Source: Corynebacterium minutissimum (lineage in GTDB: Bacteria; Actinomycetota; Actinomycetes; Mycobacteriales; Mycobacteriaceae). Taken from it: a stretch of DNA of 64,000 bases. The stretch's first letter is position 1. Every line of letters starts with the position of its first letter. A program made the translations under genes and the position numbers. Where the stretch lies: positions 230,000-293,999 of the forward strand of contig NZ_JSEF01000012.1 of assembly GCF_000805675.1 (NCBI RefSeq), read 5' to 3'. The notes under the pieces are model-generated. The model had not been told where the DNA came from. It was given only the letters and a program-made list of their open reading frames with translations, and did not search any database. Below, in pieces: positions 26,002 to 34,599 of this stretch.

Positions 26002-26089
26002 GATGGGAACTACTTCTGCTTTCTACACGGTCTGGACATCACAGCGGTGGCGGGGAGAAAACTCCCTCAGCCCTCCGCTTGGTGTGGAC

Positions 26090-26521
26090 TTACTTAGCGG
26101 CGATGAAGACCAGACGGAATTTACCAATCTGGATCTCGTCGCCCACCTCGAGCACCTGTGCGTTACGCGGCTCGCGGTTGACGTAGGTGCCGTTGAGCGA
26201 TCCAACGTCCACAACCTCAAACTGGCCGTCCTGGGCGCGGAACTCAGCGTGGCGACGGGAGACGGTGACATCATCAAGGAAGATATCTGCCTCTGGGTGG
26301 CGGCCAGCGGTGGTTGTCGGCTGATCCAGCAGGAAACGCGCGCCAGCGTTAGGGCCACGCTTGACGACGAGCAGCGCCTGCCCCTCAGCTAGGTTCTCAG
26401 CACCAGCGACGGAAGCGTCAGAGCTTGCCGACGCACCGCTTTCCATCTCCTTGAGAAGATCGGCGCGGAAGACAGAAGTAGTCTCTGCCTGCGGTTCCGG
26501 CGTTCCGGTGTTCTCGCTCAT
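26090..26521 (-). CDS. odhI: FHA-domain regulator OdhI (GarA)
   Basis: The 143-residue protein carries the PknG target motif ETTSVFR with Thr14 and Thr15 at the same positions as in C. glutamicum OdhI, and a C-terminal FHA domain (GRHPEADIFLDDVTVSRRHA and VDVGSLNGTYVN). Unphosphorylated OdhI binds and inhibits the E1 subunit of 2-oxoglutarate dehydrogenase; phosphorylation turns inhibition off and shifts carbon from glutamate synthesis to the TCA cycle. GGAGG lies five bases before the ATG. Confidence 0.94.
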   Translation of the reverse strand: MSENTGTPEPQAETTSVFRADLLKEMESGASASSDASVAGAENLAEGQALLVVKRGPNAGARFLLDQPTTTAGRHPEADIFLDDVTVSRRHAEFRAQDGQFEVVDVGSLNGTYVNREPRNAQVLEVGDEIQIGKFRLVFIAAK

Positions 26522-26608
26522 TTTTACCTCCGAAGGGTCGGATCGATATTGACTAAATCCATAGTAGCGACTCCACTGCCCTCGCGAGCCACCACCAGAG
26601 AAATTATA

Positions 26609-28900
26609 TTAACGGAAAATATTTCCGATGCCCTTGAGCACCGAGTTTCCGCCTCCTGCCAGTGGATTATCAGAAACCATGTAGGTCCACGTCGCACTCG
26701 GGCGGGAAAGACCGTGGTCCTCCAAATGGGCACCATCAGAATCGATCACCACAGTGTTGAACGTCTCAACAGCATCATCCACTGCGCGTTGGGCTAAGTC
26801 CTTGAACTCGCGAACGGCGATACGGTGATACTCATCGATGGGGGTTTCACGCGCAATGGCGCGCAGGTGGATGGACTCGCGAACATCGTCCATAAGCTCG
26901 AGGTGATCTGCCCAGGATAGATCCAGGTGGTAAAGCATAATCTCACGGGCGGCGCGCTCGCGGGCGTCTTGGGGGACGTCGGCAAGCTCGGCGGCCCGCT
27001 GCGGGGCGCGCTCGGCTAATTCTTCCCACGCTTGGGCGGTATCGAGTAGCTTGGCACGGCGCTCATCGATGATGATGCGCTGGTCTGCAAGCAGCTGATT
27101 GTACTTCCAGGTCTGCGCGTGAATCTCAAGCAGTTGCCCCTCGGTCACGCGCTGGCAGTGCGCCACGAAATCGCTCACCCGCTTGGACTCGATGCGGCCG
27201 TCAGCATCCGGGCGCGCGGAGAGGGACTCATCCTCTCCTCCCTGCTGGACCACATCATCCTCTAGGGAGACGAAGAACACGGACATTCCAGGATCGCCCT
27301 GGCGTCCAGCGCGGCCGCGCAACTGGTTATCCAAACGCGACGACCTGTGACGGGAAGTGCCCAGCACTGCCAGGCCGCCCTTCTCTACCACCGCATCGCG
27401 GTCAGCCTCATCAGCGCCACCCAGTTTGATGTCGGTACCACGACCAGCCATTTGGGTAGAGACGGTGACCCTCCCCACGTCACCGGCCTCAGCCACAATG
27501 CGAGCCTCATCCTCATCGTTTTTGGCATTGAGCACGCTGACCTCAATGCCGCGTTCCCTCAAAGCATCCGCAAGGTCCTCAGACTCGGCCACGTCGTGTG
27601 TGCCCACGAGCACCGGCTGCCCAGTGGCGTTGAGGGCAGCGATTTCTTCGACGATGGCCTTCGACTTGTCATCGATAGTCGCATAAATGCGGTCAGCTTC
27701 GTCGAAGCGCTGCAGCTCCTTATTGCGATCGATAACGGAGACATGCAGGTCGTAAAATTGGCGCAGCTGGTCAGTGGCCTCAACGGCTGTACCAGTCATG
27801 CCACACACCAAGGGGTAGCGCCGCATCAACTCCTGCAGGGTAATGGTGTCGAGGATGCGGCCCCCTTCAGAAACCTCAAGGCCTTCCTTCGCTTCCACGG
27901 CTGCTTGGAGGCCATCGGGCCAGCGCTGCAGGTCGGCAACGCGGCCCCGGGAGGCGTCGATAAGCTGCAGCTTGCCATCCGTAATGATGTAGTGAATATC
28001 ACGGATAAGTAGAGCCTTTGCGTGCAAAGCCAAGTTGACCTTGACCAACACCGAGCCGATGTTCTCCTCGGAGTACAGCGAATCAATGCCTAATTCGCGC
28101 TCCACTCGCGCCGCGCCATCATCGGTAAGCGCCACCGTGCGCCCATCCTCCGCGATGACGTAATCCTGGTCTTCGCGCAGGCGGGACACCACATTGGTGA
28201 TATGACCCGTGGACTCCTCACCCGGGCGATTGCCGGCAAGAACCAGCGGAACCAAGGCCTCATCCACCAGTACAGAGTCCGCTTCATCGACGAGCGCTAC
28301 GTCGGCACGGGCCTGAACAGTCTGCTCGCGAGAGGTGATCTGATTATCACGCAACACATCAAAGCCCAACTCATTGACTGGGGCATAAATGATGTTAGCG
28401 CGGTAGGCCTGGCGCCGCTCATCAGGTGCCAGCTTTTCCGTCACGGAGGCCACCGTAAGGCCAAAGAACTCCACGAGCGGGCGCATCCACTCAGCGTCGC
28501 GCGCGGCCAGATAGTTGTTCACCGTGACCACGTGCACGCGTTTGCCGGTCAACGCGAAGCCGGTCGCTGCCATAGCACCGACCAGGGTCTTGCCTTCACC
28601 AGTCGCCATTTGGATGACATCGCCCTCTAGTAACCGGAGCACGGCCTGGGATTGCACGTTAAAGGGGCGCATGCCAAGCTTGCGTTCACTCGCTACGGCG
28701 AGGGCTGCGAGGAACTGCGACTTGTCCGCGATCGCGCCGTCTTTGACGCAGGAGCGAGCAGTGGCGGCCACTGAGACGTCGTCAAGCGCCGCAACATCCT
28801 CCACCGCTGAATCTGCAGCCGCCACCACAGCCTTGGACTTCTTGTTGTTGCGTTCGGACTGCGCGCCCATCGCCTTCCAGAACCAATCGAATGCGCCCAT
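26609..28900 (-). CDS. secA2: accessory preprotein translocase ATPase SecA2
   Basis: About 763 residues with the SecA motor: Q-rich N-terminus, Walker A MATGEGKTLVG near residue 100, DEAD-like LVDEADSVLVDEA, TGTAVEATDQLRQFY, the second motor with QMAGRGTDIKLGG and LDNQLRGRAGRQGDPG. It is shorter than SecA1 and lacks the C-terminal zinc-binding tail, as usual for SecA2. The start is the ATG at 28900, because AAGGAG sits five bases before it; the GTG at 28906 lies inside that ribosome site. SecA2 exports a subset of proteins in actinobacteria. The tandem order secA2-odhI-ftsR is conserved. Confidence 0.93.
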   Translation of the reverse strand: MGAFDWFWKAMGAQSERNNKKSKAVVAAADSAVEDVAALDDVSVAATARSCVKDGAIADKSQFLAALAVASERKLGMRPFNVQSQAVLRLLEGDVIQMATGEGKTLVGAMAATGFALTGKRVHVVTVNNYLAARDAEWMRPLVEFFGLTVASVTEKLAPDERRQAYRANIIYAPVNELGFDVLRDNQITSREQTVQARADVALVDEADSVLVDEALVPLVLAGNRPGEESTGHITNVVSRLREDQDYVIAEDGRTVALTDDGAARVERELGIDSLYSEENIGSVLVKVNLALHAKALLIRDIHYIITDGKLQLIDASRGRVADLQRWPDGLQAAVEAKEGLEVSEGGRILDTITLQELMRRYPLVCGMTGTAVEATDQLRQFYDLHVSVIDRNKELQRFDEADRIYATIDDKSKAIVEEIAALNATGQPVLVGTHDVAESEDLADALRERGIEVSVLNAKNDEDEARIVAEAGDVGRVTVSTQMAGRGTDIKLGGADEADRDAVVEKGGLAVLGTSRHRSSRLDNQLRGRAGRQGDPGMSVFFVSLEDDVVQQGGEDESLSARPDADGRIESKRVSDFVAHCQRVTEGQLLEIHAQTWKYNQLLADQRIIIDERRAKLLDTAQAWEELAERAPQRAAELADVPQDARERAAREIMLYHLDLSWADHLELMDDVRESIHLRAIARETPIDEYHRIAVREFKDLAQRAVDDAVETFNTVVIDSDGAHLEDHGLSRPSATWTYMVSDNPLAGGGNSVLKGIGNIFR

Positions 28901-28998
28901 GTGCACTCCTTACCTTTCTGAGCGGCCTTACTCGTCTTCTGTCGACTCTAGTCAACCCCGGTTCGCAGCCTCACACTTGCCCTTATATCCTTATTGGC

Positions 28999-30186
28999 AT
29001 GCAATCCGTGAACGTGACGCTCCCCTCCAGCACCGGCACCGCGATGGCCGGAACTATCGATTTCCCTGACACCCCACCGCAAGCATTCGCCATCTTCGCG
29101 CACTGCTTTGCCGGCTCCCGCCACACACCGGGTGCTGCCCGCGTGAGCAAGCAGCTCACCAACTTCGGCATCGCCACCCTGCGCTTTGATTTCCCTGGTC
29201 TGGGCCAGTCGGAAGGAAACTTTGGGGAGACCAACTTCAGCCAAAACGTTGCGGATATTCAGGCTGCCGCTGAATGGCTGAGCCAAAACTACTCTGCCCC
29301 GCAGCTACTCATGGGCCACTCGCTGGGCGGTGCAGCTTCCCTCGCTGCGGCTAACGGCATTCGTTCCCTCAAAGCTGTGGCTACCATTGGTGCGCCGTTT
29401 GACCCAGCACACTCCGTTCTCCATTACGCCGACAAGATTGGTGAGGTCGACGCCAACGGCGAGGTTGAAGTCACGCTAGGCGGTCGCGCGCTGACGATTT
29501 CCCGCCACTTCCTCGAGGATCTGGCTGAGACCAATCCGGAGACCTACCTGCCGCGCCTGCGCAAGCCGCTGCTTCTGTTGCACTCCCCGATTGATCAGAC
29601 CGTGGGCATCGATAACGCCCAGAATATCTTCCTGACCACCCGTTACCCCAAGTCCCTTGTGGCCTTGGATAAGGCAGACCACCTCGTGACCAAACAGGGT
29701 GCTGCTGCGCGCGCAGCGGATCTCATTGGCGCTTGGGCTGAACAGTATATTGTTCCGGAAAACCTCCCGGAGCCCGTCGACGCTGCGACCGCCGTCGCCA
29801 TCCCGGCGGTGGGCTCGCGCATGGGAGTCGTCGTGCGCAGCAACGAGCACACCGTTACTGCTGACCGCACGAAGAAGGACGGCGGCAAAGGCCAAGGCTT
29901 TACGGCTGAAGGCCTGCTCATGTCGGCCCTCGCCACCGCTACCACCCAAACGCTGAAGGCTGCGGGTAAGGAACACAAGGTGGATTCCACGGCTGTGGAT
30001 GCTATCAGCGTTACCGTCACACAGGACTCCGAGTCCTCGTTTACACGCACCATTTCGCTTCCGGATTCCTTGAGCGCTGCGCAACGCACCGCGCTTGTCG
30101 ACGCCTCCATGGCCACCCCCATCGACACCCTCCTCAATGCCACCGTCACGACCACCATCGTGACGAACGAGGCCATGAATTCCTAG
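28999..30186 (+). CDS. alpha/beta-hydrolase fused to a cysteine-less OsmC domain
   Basis: The 395-residue fusion has an N-terminal serine hydrolase (AIFAHCFAGSRHT for the oxyanion region, LMGHSLGG near residue 106 for the nucleophile, PIDQTVGI and KADHLVTK for the acid and His) and a C-terminal OsmC fold (about 255-395). In the usual family the second domain has two reactive cysteines in ALGACTSMTLR-like and CPVHRTL-like segments; here they read ALATATTQTLK and ATPIDTLL, so both cysteines are gone and peroxide reduction is unlikely. The ATG at 28999 is chosen; a TTATAT element lies about ten bases before, fitting a leaderless mRNA. Divergent from secA2, as in C. glutamicum. Confidence 0.85.
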   Translation: MQSVNVTLPSSTGTAMAGTIDFPDTPPQAFAIFAHCFAGSRHTPGAARVSKQLTNFGIATLRFDFPGLGQSEGNFGETNFSQNVADIQAAAEWLSQNYSAPQLLMGHSLGGAASLAAANGIRSLKAVATIGAPFDPAHSVLHYADKIGEVDANGEVEVTLGGRALTISRHFLEDLAETNPETYLPRLRKPLLLLHSPIDQTVGIDNAQNIFLTTRYPKSLVALDKADHLVTKQGAAARAADLIGAWAEQYIVPENLPEPVDAATAVAIPAVGSRMGVVVRSNEHTVTADRTKKDGGKGQGFTAEGLLMSALATATTQTLKAAGKEHKVDSTAVDAISVTVTQDSESSFTRTISLPDSLSAAQRTALVDASMATPIDTLLNATVTTTIVTNEAMNS

Positions 30187-30195
30187 GCACCAGAC

Positions 30196-30594
30196 ATGAT
30201 CGTTCTCAACCCCCTCGACTCTGGTGCCCGGTGCCCCTGTGGCACGGGTTTAACCTTCGGTGAATGTTGCTCGCGCTACCACGCGGGTACACCTGCGCCC
30301 TCGGCGGAGGCTCTTATGCGCTCCCGGTTTAGCGCTTTCGTCACCGGCGACGAAGACTACCTATTGCGCACCTGGGATCCTGAAACCCGCCCCGAGCGCC
30401 TAGAGCTGGCCGATACCGGCATTCGCTTCTACCGCCTCGACATTATCGACACCGTTGCCGGTGGCCCCCTCGATGACTCCGGCATCGTCGAATTCGAGGC
30501 CTTCTACAAAGGTGCTGCTAAAGGTTCCCAGCGCGAGCGTTCCTCTTTCCGCCGACAAGGCGGGCAGTGGGTTTACTCCTCCGGCGAATTCTAG
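30196..30594 (+). CDS. YchJ-like (UPF0225) protein with SEC-C zinc motif
   Basis: The 132-residue protein has an N-terminal zinc knuckle CPCGTGLTFGECC typical of SEC-C motifs, then YHAGTPAPSAEALMRSRFSA and a cystatin/NTF2-like core ending YSSGEF. It is a whole YchJ/UPF0225 member of usual length. The function is not known. It starts nine bases after the hydrolase/OsmC stop, so co-transcription is probable. Confidence 0.85.
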   Translation: MIVLNPLDSGARCPCGTGLTFGECCSRYHAGTPAPSAEALMRSRFSAFVTGDEDYLLRTWDPETRPERLELADTGIRFYRLDIIDTVAGGPLDDSGIVEFEAFYKGAAKGSQRERSSFRRQGGQWVYSSGEF

Positions 30595-30664
30595 GACAGA
30601 TCCACGCGCCACTCAGGCCACACCTTGCACAGCGGGGTCACCAAAAAGCGGCGTGAACAGCAAT

Positions 30665-30692
30665 TTGTCGAAGCGAATACCGCTGGTGTAAT
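30665..30692 (+). promoter_or_regulatory. promoter of tRNA-Pro
   Basis: TTGTCG at 30665-30670 and TGTAAT at 30687-30692 are 16 bases apart and about 30 bases ahead of the tRNA. Confidence 0.5.
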
Positions 30693-30721
30693 CTGAAGCA
30701 GTTGCACCAAGCGTGCAACGG

Positions 30722-30795
30722 CGGACTATGGCGCAGTTTGGTAGCGCACTACACTGGGGGTGTAGGGGTCGCAGGTTCAAATCCTGTTAGTCCGA
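30722..30795 (+). tRNA. tRNA-Pro (anticodon GGG)
   Basis: A full cloverleaf of 74 bases: acceptor CGGACTA/TAGTCCG, D stem GCGC/GCGC with AGTTTGGTA loop, anticodon stem CTACA/TGTAG with loop CTGGGGG (anticodon GGG at 30756-30758), T arm with GGTTCAAATCC, discriminator A. The first base C is usual for tRNA-Pro. CCA is not encoded; the next bases are CAG. Confidence 0.95.
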
Positions 30796-30805
30796 CAGCT
30801 TTCCG

Positions 30806-30840
30806 GCTGGTCAGAGAAGTTCTGACCAGCTTTCTTCGTT
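30806..30840 (+). terminator. terminator after tRNA-Pro
   Basis: A perfect 10-base stem GCTGGTCAGA/TCTGACCAGC with loop GAAGT is followed by TTTCTTCGTT. It starts 11 bases after the tRNA and ends at the stop of the convergent ABC ATPase gene. Confidence 0.88.
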
Positions 30841-31524
30841 TTACCGTTCTTTCGCGCGAGTGTCATAGTCCACGAGCCCGTCGACGAGGTGAACTCGGCG
30901 GGGACTCGAGGATGCAATGTCCTCATCGTGAGTGACCATGACAATCGTCGTGCCCGCAGCATTGATATCACGGAAGATGTCCATCACTTGGCGGCTATTC
31001 TCACTGTCCAAAGCACCCGTGGGCTCATCAGCGAAGATGATACGCGGTTCATTGATCAACGCGCGGCAGATGCCGACTCGTTGGAGTTGGCCTCCCGAGG
31101 CTTCGGTGATGTCGCGGCGCGCTAGGGATGCTACACCCAAGTTCTGCATGAGTTCGTGCGCGCGTTCCACGAGCTCATCCCGCGGCGCAAGGCCGGCAAG
31201 GAAGGCCGGGAAAACGATGTTGTCGAGCACGTTGAGGTTAGTGAGCAGGTGGATCTGTTGGAAGACAAAGCCCATGTGGGTCAGTCGCAGTCGCGCCAAT
31301 TCCTTCTGGCTGAGCTGGGTGAGGTCTTCGCCGCAGAGTGTCACGTGCCCCGAGGTAACGCTATCCATTCCACTGAGCGCATAAAGCAGCGTGGATTTTC
31401 CTGACCCAGAAGGCCCGGTAATGGCCACCATGTCCCCGGCAGCAATGTCGACGCTAATTCCGTGAAGCACGGTGTTATCGCCGAAAGCCTTGGTTACGTT
31501 GCGGGCGGACAGAATGGTTGTCAT
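30841..31524 (-). CDS. ABC transporter ATP-binding protein, MacB/LolD type
   Basis: The 227-residue ATPase has Walker A GPSGSGKSTLL near residue 38, ASGGQLQRVGICRAL for the signature, IIFADEPTGALDS for Walker B and VTHDEDIASSS for the H-loop, as in MacB/LolD/FtsE-type exporters. It overlaps the permease by four bases (ATGA), so the two are translated together. The signature Ser-Gly-Gly is preceded by Ala instead of the usual Leu, which is within family range. Substrate unknown; no regulator adjoins. Confidence 0.9.
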   Translation of the reverse strand: MTTILSARNVTKAFGDNTVLHGISVDIAAGDMVAITGPSGSGKSTLLYALSGMDSVTSGHVTLCGEDLTQLSQKELARLRLTHMGFVFQQIHLLTNLNVLDNIVFPAFLAGLAPRDELVERAHELMQNLGVASLARRDITEASGGQLQRVGICRALINEPRIIFADEPTGALDSENSRQVMDIFRDINAAGTTIVMVTHDEDIASSSPRRVHLVDGLVDYDTRAKER

Positions 31525-33896
31525 TGCGCAGTCACCTCCGTGATATGGGTACGGCTGATGGAGCGGCTACCCAGCCAGGTGGCAGCGGCAACCGAAAGAG
31601 AAAGAACGAGGGGAACAAGTCCATAAACCAACCAGGGATTAACCATGAGCTGAATCTGGCTGCCTCCTTGGCCGGCCGCCTCCATCCCGCCGAAGATGAG
31701 TTCCATTCCGAGGTTGAACACACCTTCCCCGGCAATGAGGGCTAATACCATTCCTACCGGAACCGCGCACGCCAGCACGGAAAGAGTCCGAGTGAGGTAC
31801 TGGGCGCGGATGCCGTCGTCGGTGTTGCCCAGCGCACGCTGAATGGCAATCGGCGTGGAGTCAGTAGCAATAAGCATACGTACGAACATCAGCGTGATTA
31901 GAGCGGCAAGCAGGGCCGCTGTGGCTAGGATAATAAGAGCTACCGTACGCAGGGAGCGTGCTACGGGTCCAAAGGTTTGCTCTGCAATGGTTTCCAAGGC
32001 GACGGGGTTAGCCTTGGGCCAACGGTGAGACCACTCCTCTAGGACGTCCTCAGGCGCAACGCCAGGTTGAAGATCAACCAACACCGTATACCACGTAACA
32101 TCTTCGGGCTCGGGATCCAACAGCGCCTTGGCAGTCTTACCGCCGTTGGTGATGTCCTGGTAAGAACCGACGATGGTCAGTGGTTTGAGTTCACCCTGTA
32201 CATCAACGGGAATCTTCTCCCCCACCTCATATCCGGTTGCGCTCAAGGACATCAAAGGCAGAGCGATTTCGTTAGGGGTTCGGGGTGCATGGCCCTCGAC
32301 ATAGGCGGTGGGCATGGTGTCGTGGTCGCCGCTGACAATGTTCATGCTGATACGTTCTCCGGAAGCCGCAAGCACATCGTGACGAGACGTTCTGGTGAGG
32401 ACGTGTTGAGCCACGGAATCTGACTCTTGGAGGGTGGCATCAATGTCGTGAGCAATGTCCGCATCCGCAAGCGATTCCGCTCGCCAGCCCATGTACACGT
32501 CTGCCTGCGCGATACCCATATAGATGCTAAACCGCGGATCATTGGCTGTGTTGGCTGCAGCGGTGGGCACAATGACGATGAAGGTAGAAATCACCAGAAC
32601 GCAGAAGAGAAGGACGTGCGCGCTCAATCCACGCAGCAGCGCGATAAAGCCCAGACGAATATTGGTCGGTGTCCGCTTCGCCGTAGCGAGGCGGAGGCGC
32701 GGTCCCCTGCCAACCTCCTGTGTGCCTCCAGTTCGGAGAGCCTCTACGGCGCTCGTGCGCCCCACCCTGCGCAACATGACGAGGACAAACAGAACGGTAA
32801 GAACAAACATCAGCAGCGCGCCACACATCGCGCCGGCCACGCCCGCGCCACCATGCTGCACGCCTTGGTAGGCAGATAACCGCTGAGTCATCAGGGGTAA
32901 CAATCCTAGACCAAGTGCCAACCCCACTACGGCAGCGGCGGCAGCTAGCGCAGCGTATTTCACCAAATACAGCCGCCGGATCCGGCTTGTGGGGACGCCA
33001 ATGGCACTGAGCACGCCAATCTCCTTGGCGTCGTGGCGCAACGTTGTCAAGAACGACAAGCGCAGAACGAGCAGCCCCACGATGAGAAGAAGCAGCGACG
33101 CCAAGATAATCGCTCCGGCACTAAACCCCTCGCCTACTGCAATAAACATACGGAAGGTAGCACGGTCCACCGTAGGGCCATTAGTCGGCAATCCAGCATC
33201 CATGTATGCGGTGCTCACAGTTGGGATCTGGGTGTCCGGATCCTGTACCCAGAACTCGATGAGGTACTCTCGCGTGCCGTAGTTACGAGCGATATCCATA
33301 AAATCCGCGTCGTTGACCGCGATACGCTTGGAACCGGCAATCGGTGGATTCATGATTGAATCCCTCGTGAAACCTACAACCGTCAAGGATCGCGCGCTGG
33401 GCCCGGTGCCGATCTCCACAACGTCCCCTACCTGCAGGGAACCCTCAATTTTGTACATGATCGGCATGATGACGGTACCGGGCTCTACGGCGTCAATGGG
33501 CTGGTTGTCCTCATTGAGCAAGAGATCCCCGCTCTTTGGTGGAACAACGAGTGAGTTCTGTTGGACGTTATCGCGTTGGTCCACACCGGCGAAGACAAGG
33601 TCGGAGCTGTTGAGTGTCAACAGTTCAACGACTTGGTGGTCGGTGACATTCGGGTTGTCCTGGGAAAACCTGTCAATGCTGTGCTTATCGACGTCCCCCG
33701 CATGCATCTGCACGAGGTGTGGTGCCCGCGCTTGGTCAAGCAACGCATCGGCTGCCCCGCCCAATTGAGCGATGAGGCCGGCACTTGCTGTCGCCAGCGC
33801 GACCGAAACCGCCATGAGAGCCGCAACTGCAAAAGTCAACACCGCATTTCGGCGGACATCGTTGCGAAGCATTCGGCCAAACATGGGGTGGATCAC
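31521..33896 (-). CDS. FtsX-like ABC transporter permease
   Basis: The 791-residue protein has the layout of large FtsX/MacB permeases: a first helix (NAVLTFAVAALMAVSVALAT), an extracellular domain, three to four helices, a second half with another extracellular domain and a final helix set. The N-terminal Asp/Gln-rich ectodomain shows no known fold. Members move lipoproteins, peptides, antibiotics or heme, or act as mechanotransmitters. No signal about the substrate is seen. It pairs with the adjoining ATPase. Confidence 0.88.
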   Translation of the reverse strand: MIHPMFGRMLRNDVRRNAVLTFAVAALMAVSVALATASAGLIAQLGGAADALLDQARAPHLVQMHAGDVDKHSIDRFSQDNPNVTDHQVVELLTLNSSDLVFAGVDQRDNVQQNSLVVPPKSGDLLLNEDNQPIDAVEPGTVIMPIMYKIEGSLQVGDVVEIGTGPSARSLTVVGFTRDSIMNPPIAGSKRIAVNDADFMDIARNYGTREYLIEFWVQDPDTQIPTVSTAYMDAGLPTNGPTVDRATFRMFIAVGEGFSAGAIILASLLLLIVGLLVLRLSFLTTLRHDAKEIGVLSAIGVPTSRIRRLYLVKYAALAAAAAVVGLALGLGLLPLMTQRLSAYQGVQHGGAGVAGAMCGALLMFVLTVLFVLVMLRRVGRTSAVEALRTGGTQEVGRGPRLRLATAKRTPTNIRLGFIALLRGLSAHVLLFCVLVISTFIVIVPTAAANTANDPRFSIYMGIAQADVYMGWRAESLADADIAHDIDATLQESDSVAQHVLTRTSRHDVLAASGERISMNIVSGDHDTMPTAYVEGHAPRTPNEIALPLMSLSATGYEVGEKIPVDVQGELKPLTIVGSYQDITNGGKTAKALLDPEPEDVTWYTVLVDLQPGVAPEDVLEEWSHRWPKANPVALETIAEQTFGPVARSLRTVALIILATAALLAALITLMFVRMLIATDSTPIAIQRALGNTDDGIRAQYLTRTLSVLACAVPVGMVLALIAGEGVFNLGMELIFGGMEAAGQGGSQIQLMVNPWLVYGLVPLVLSLSVAAATWLGSRSISRTHITEVTAQ

Positions 33897-33935
33897 CTCA
33901 CCGTCGAAAGACAGCCTTACCCTGTAAGGTCGAGT

Positions 33936-34350
33936 TTACTTCAGCACGCCTCCCACGTACGGATTGTGCGCCATGATGTCCCCCACGAAATCCTCCGCTT
34001 TCCGCACTACCTCCCAAGTACGCACATGGTGCAAAGATTCCACCGCCAAGAAGGGCCGCGAGGAAGAAAGAGCTAACCATAGAGGACATATCAGCGTCAT
34101 TGCCTTCCACGCCATCGGCTCCGCCGACAGGAGCCTCACAAGGCTCGGCAGTGGGCTCGCCGGAAGCGGACGGCTCGGAAAGGTTGTCGTTCTGGGTAGC
34201 TCTTATGAATGGTGCGGTCCCTCGTCCCTCATCGCCCTTGGACCTACGCTGGCGAACCGATGCTATCGGGGACTGTGATGTTAAGGCCAACACGACACTG
34301 GTCAACCACCATGCCGAAATAACCTCCCCCACTCTCGAGCTGCCCACATA
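33936..34350 (-). pseudogene. frameshifted remnant of a collagen-like/membrane-anchored surface protein
   Basis: One minus-strand frame reads a possible signal segment (AWWLTSVVLALTSQS), a Glu/Pro-rich linker and DADMSSMVSSFFLAALLGGGIF, which matches the DVDTSSMV...SFLAAILGGG anchor of the intact collagen-like protein at 34600-36183. The next frame, shifted near 34030-34045, continues with VRTWEVVRKAEDFVGDIM and a final GGVLK stop at 33936. Neither frame makes a whole protein, so a paralogue seems to have decayed here. The collagen repeats themselves are gone. The 5' limit is approximate. Confidence 0.5.
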
Positions 34351-34511
34351 GGTCTGGATTTCGAGCCTACCGCTGAAAACCGACCTGTAGAACTCGAGGG
34401 AATCGTGGTCGTTGCGATGGAAAGCAAAGCACGGTGTGCTCTTTACTCTTATGCCGCGACGATGCCCCCGTGTCAGCACAACCGTCGATCAACAAGCCCA
34501 CGAAAAGAGCA

Positions 34512-34549
34512 AGGCCACACCTCCTGGCTAAGAGCCGGGGATGTGGCCT
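34512..34549 (-). terminator. terminator after the collagen-like gene
   Basis: On the minus strand AGGCCACATCCCCGGC pairs with GCCAGGAGGTGTGGCCT around a short loop; a TTGCTCTTTTC tract follows. It lies about 50 bases after the collagen-like gene stop. Confidence 0.65.
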
Positions 34550-34599
34550 CAAACTATCTGCGTAAGCTATCTGGGCTACACCGCAGAAAGCCTCCTCAA

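Noticed and set aside
30841..33896. HrtBA-type heme exporter
   Set aside because: The permease (791 residues) is twice the HrtB size and no heme-responsive kinase/regulator adjoins.
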